32,386 bases of DNA, taken from positions 1-32,386 of the forward strand of contig JADLCV010000177.1 in assembly GCA_020846995.1 (NCBI GenBank), given 5' to 3'. The notes beneath the pieces are model-generated. The model saw only the letters and a program-made list of their open reading frames with translations, searched no databases and was not told the DNA's origin. Of the stretch, positions 31,036-32,386 are shown piece after piece (the stretch's first letter is position 1; each line of letters begins with the position of its first letter). The DNA comes from Paracoccaceae bacterium. Lineage in GTDB: Bacteria > Pseudomonadota > Alphaproteobacteria > Rhodobacterales > Rhodobacteraceae. A program made the position numbers and the translations under genes.

Positions 31036-32386
31036 TCAGCGGCCGAGGAGCACGGCCGAGAGCGGGGCGAGTGCCACCTGCCCGGCGCGCGGCGAGGCCG
31101 CGAGCCAGGCCGCGATCCCGGCGAGGGCCGCGGCCGAGAGCGGGAGCTCGAGGATCGCGGCCCCGTTCTGGTTGGCGCGGAACACCGCCCGGTCGAGGGC
31201 CCGGCGCACCGCCGCGGCATCGGCCGCGGGCGGCAGCGCGAGCGTCACCCGCGCCGCCGGCACGCCGGCCGCGGCGGCGATCCGCGACGCCGCGTCGAGC
31301 CCGGGGAGGTCGGGCAGGACGAGGCCGAGCCCGGCCTCGGCGAGGATCGGCACGATCCCGCGGGCGAGGACGGCATCGGCGCGAAAGCCGCCCCCGTCGG
31401 GGTCGAGGATGGCGACCGCCGCGGGCAGCGCGGTGCGGTGGCTCTCGAAGGTCACGGCGAGGTCGGCCGCGGTCGCGCCGGGCGGGATGCCGGTCGCGAG
31501 CGCGACGACCTCGCGGCCCGCGGCGACGAGGGCGCGGGCGGCGGCGGGCGCCCCGGGGCCCATGGGGTCGAGGACGACCGTCGCCGGCACCGCGAGTTCG
31601 GCGAGACCCGCGAGGGGTGCCGCCCCCTCGCCCGCGGGCCGGAGGAGGAGCGCGAGCCGCGGCCGCCCGGTCGCATCCTCGAAGGGCACCGCATGGCGCC
31701 CGAGCCCCGGGGCATCGCCGGCCGCCGCCGGCGCCGCGGCGGCCGGGGGGGAGGCGGCAGGAGGGGCGGCCCCGGCGGCCGCGGGCGGGACGATCTGCGG
31801 CAGGCGGCCGCGCCCGGCAGCGGGCGGCGCGGCCCCCGCATCCGCCGGCGGCGGCGCCGGCGGCGCGGCCGCCCCGGTCGCGGCGGCGGGCCCGGGCTCT
31901 CCGGCGCCCGCGGGACGGATCTGCGGCAGCGGGCCACGCCCGGGGGCGGGCGCGGCCCGCGCGAGCCCCGCCGGCGCCGCCGGCCGCTCCTCGGGCGCGG
32001 GCGGCGCTGCCGATGCCGCGGGTCGCCCCGCTTGCGCCGCGGGCAGCGCCCCCGGCGCTGCGGGTGCGGCGGGCCCGCCCGCGGGTGTCGCGGGTGCTGC
32101 CGGCAGCGCCTCGCGACCCGGGGCGGGGGTGCCGTCGGAGAGGGCCACCGGCGGCGGGGCGGCGGGGGCGGCGCCGGCGGCGGGGTCGGCCGATCCCGCC
32201 GGGCCGCCTCCGGCCGCCGCCGGCGCGGGGGCGGGCGGGGGCGGGGGAAGGCCCGCGGCCGGCAGGGCGACGGGGGCGGGCGCGGCCGGGCTCGCGGGCG
32301 CGGCGCCCCCGGCGGGCGCGGCCACGGGCGGCCCTTCCGGGGCGGGTGCGGCGGGCGCCCGGGGATCCGCGACCGGGGCCAGCGCG
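31036..32386 (-). CDS. Divergent polysaccharide deacetylase family protein, C-terminal part
   Basis: At least 450 residues are visible and the frame stays open to the window edge, so the true N-terminus is outside; a GTG at 32325 is not a convincing start. The first half is a long Ala/Pro/Gly-rich linker with two related short blocks, GRGPLPQIRPA and GRGRLPQIVPPA. The last 230 or so residues match the divergent polysaccharide deacetylase (YibQ-like) domain of Rhodobacterales: RPRLALLLRPAGEG, VPATVVLDPMGPGA, DLAVTFESHRTALPAAVAILDP, GLGLVLPDLPGL and the ending GQVALAPLSAVLLGR. The His/Asp positions seen in relatives (DDGG-like and GHGL) read as RPAG and GLGL, so deacetylase activity is unlikely. 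It is probably a secreted or periplasmic envelope protein. It converges with trpE across 110 bp. Confidence 0.85.
   Translation of the reverse strand, partial: ALAPVADPRAPAAPAPEGPPVAAPAGGAAPASPAAPAPVALPAAGLPPPPPAPAPAAAGGGPAGSADPAAGAAPAAPPPVALSDGTPAPGREALPAAPATPAGGPAAPAAPGALPAAQAGRPAASAAPPAPEERPAAPAGLARAAPAPGRGPLPQIRPAGAGEPGPAAATGAAAPPAPPPADAGAAPPAAGRGRLPQIVPPAAAGAAPPAASPPAAAAPAAAGDAPGLGRHAVPFEDATGRPRLALLLRPAGEGAAPLAGLAELAVPATVVLDPMGPGAPAAARALVAAGREVVALATGIPPGATAADLAVTFESHRTALPAAVAILDPDGGGFRADAVLARGIVPILAEAGLGLVLPDLPGLDAASRIAAAAGVPAARVTLALPPAADAAAVRRALDRAVFRANQNGAAILELPLSAAALAGIAAWLAASPRAGQVALAPLSAVLLGR

Noticed and set aside
32323-32325. GTG as the true start of the deacetylase-like gene
   Set aside because: The frame continues open to the window edge, no ribosome site precedes this GTG, and a signal or anchor sequence expected for the family is missing.
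1-32386. tRNA, rRNA or riboswitch genes
   Set aside because: No TΨC-arm-like GGTTCGAATCC, cloverleaf, rRNA stretch or known riboswitch core was recognised by eye. A covariance-model scan would be decisive.

Overview
The window looks like part of the chromosome of a very GC-rich alphaproteobacterium, most likely Rhodobacterales (Paracoccaceae-like). The reasons are the GCC/CTC-dominated codon use, the Rhodobacter-type neighbourhoods (accD-folC; carA divergent from a yqeY-type gene; ppiD-trpE), a divergent polysaccharide deacetylase typical of that group, and a perfect CtrA-type TTAA-N7-TTAA site. Genus cannot be decided from the sequence. No tRNA, rRNA or CRISPR array was seen.

Left part, 1-4785: accessory catabolic DNA, visibly less GC-rich (about mid-60s % on the lines I counted) than the rest (mid to upper 70s %). 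It holds the tail of an M20 amidohydrolase, an internally deleted PLP-dependent cysteine-synthase-like pseudogene, and an IclR regulator divergent from an amidohydrolase-2 / NDP-forming acyl-CoA ligase gene pair. The AT-rich gap between the regulator and the pair carries operator-like repeats. The amidohydrolase has lost every expected metal ligand.

4786-5918: an IS5-family insertion sequence with perfect 18-bp terminal inverted repeats and no visible target duplication, sitting exactly at the composition change. Its transposase is broken at two sites, and each break holds a copy of the same 42-bp partly palindromic sequence, in opposite orientations.

5919-32386: core-type genes. In order: an ammonium transporter gene without glnK beside it, a class A penicillin-binding protein, a complete branched-chain amino acid ABC operon (binding protein, livG, livF, livH, livM; all on the minus strand), pheT without pheS, accD-folC, a glycosyltransferase 2 fused to an N-terminal MshEN-like domain with a CtrA-type site in front, carA, a GatB/YqeY protein, a metal-dependent amidohydrolase, a GC-extreme intergenic stretch with a 34-bp direct repeat, a class I aminotransferase, ppiD-trpE, and the C-terminal part of a divergent polysaccharide deacetylase running off the right edge.

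The strongest leads are the paired 42-bp elements inside the IS, the CtrA-type site before the MshEN-glycosyltransferase fusion, and the metal-ligand-free amidohydrolase in an IclR-controlled module. No multi-gene system of wholly unknown type was found.
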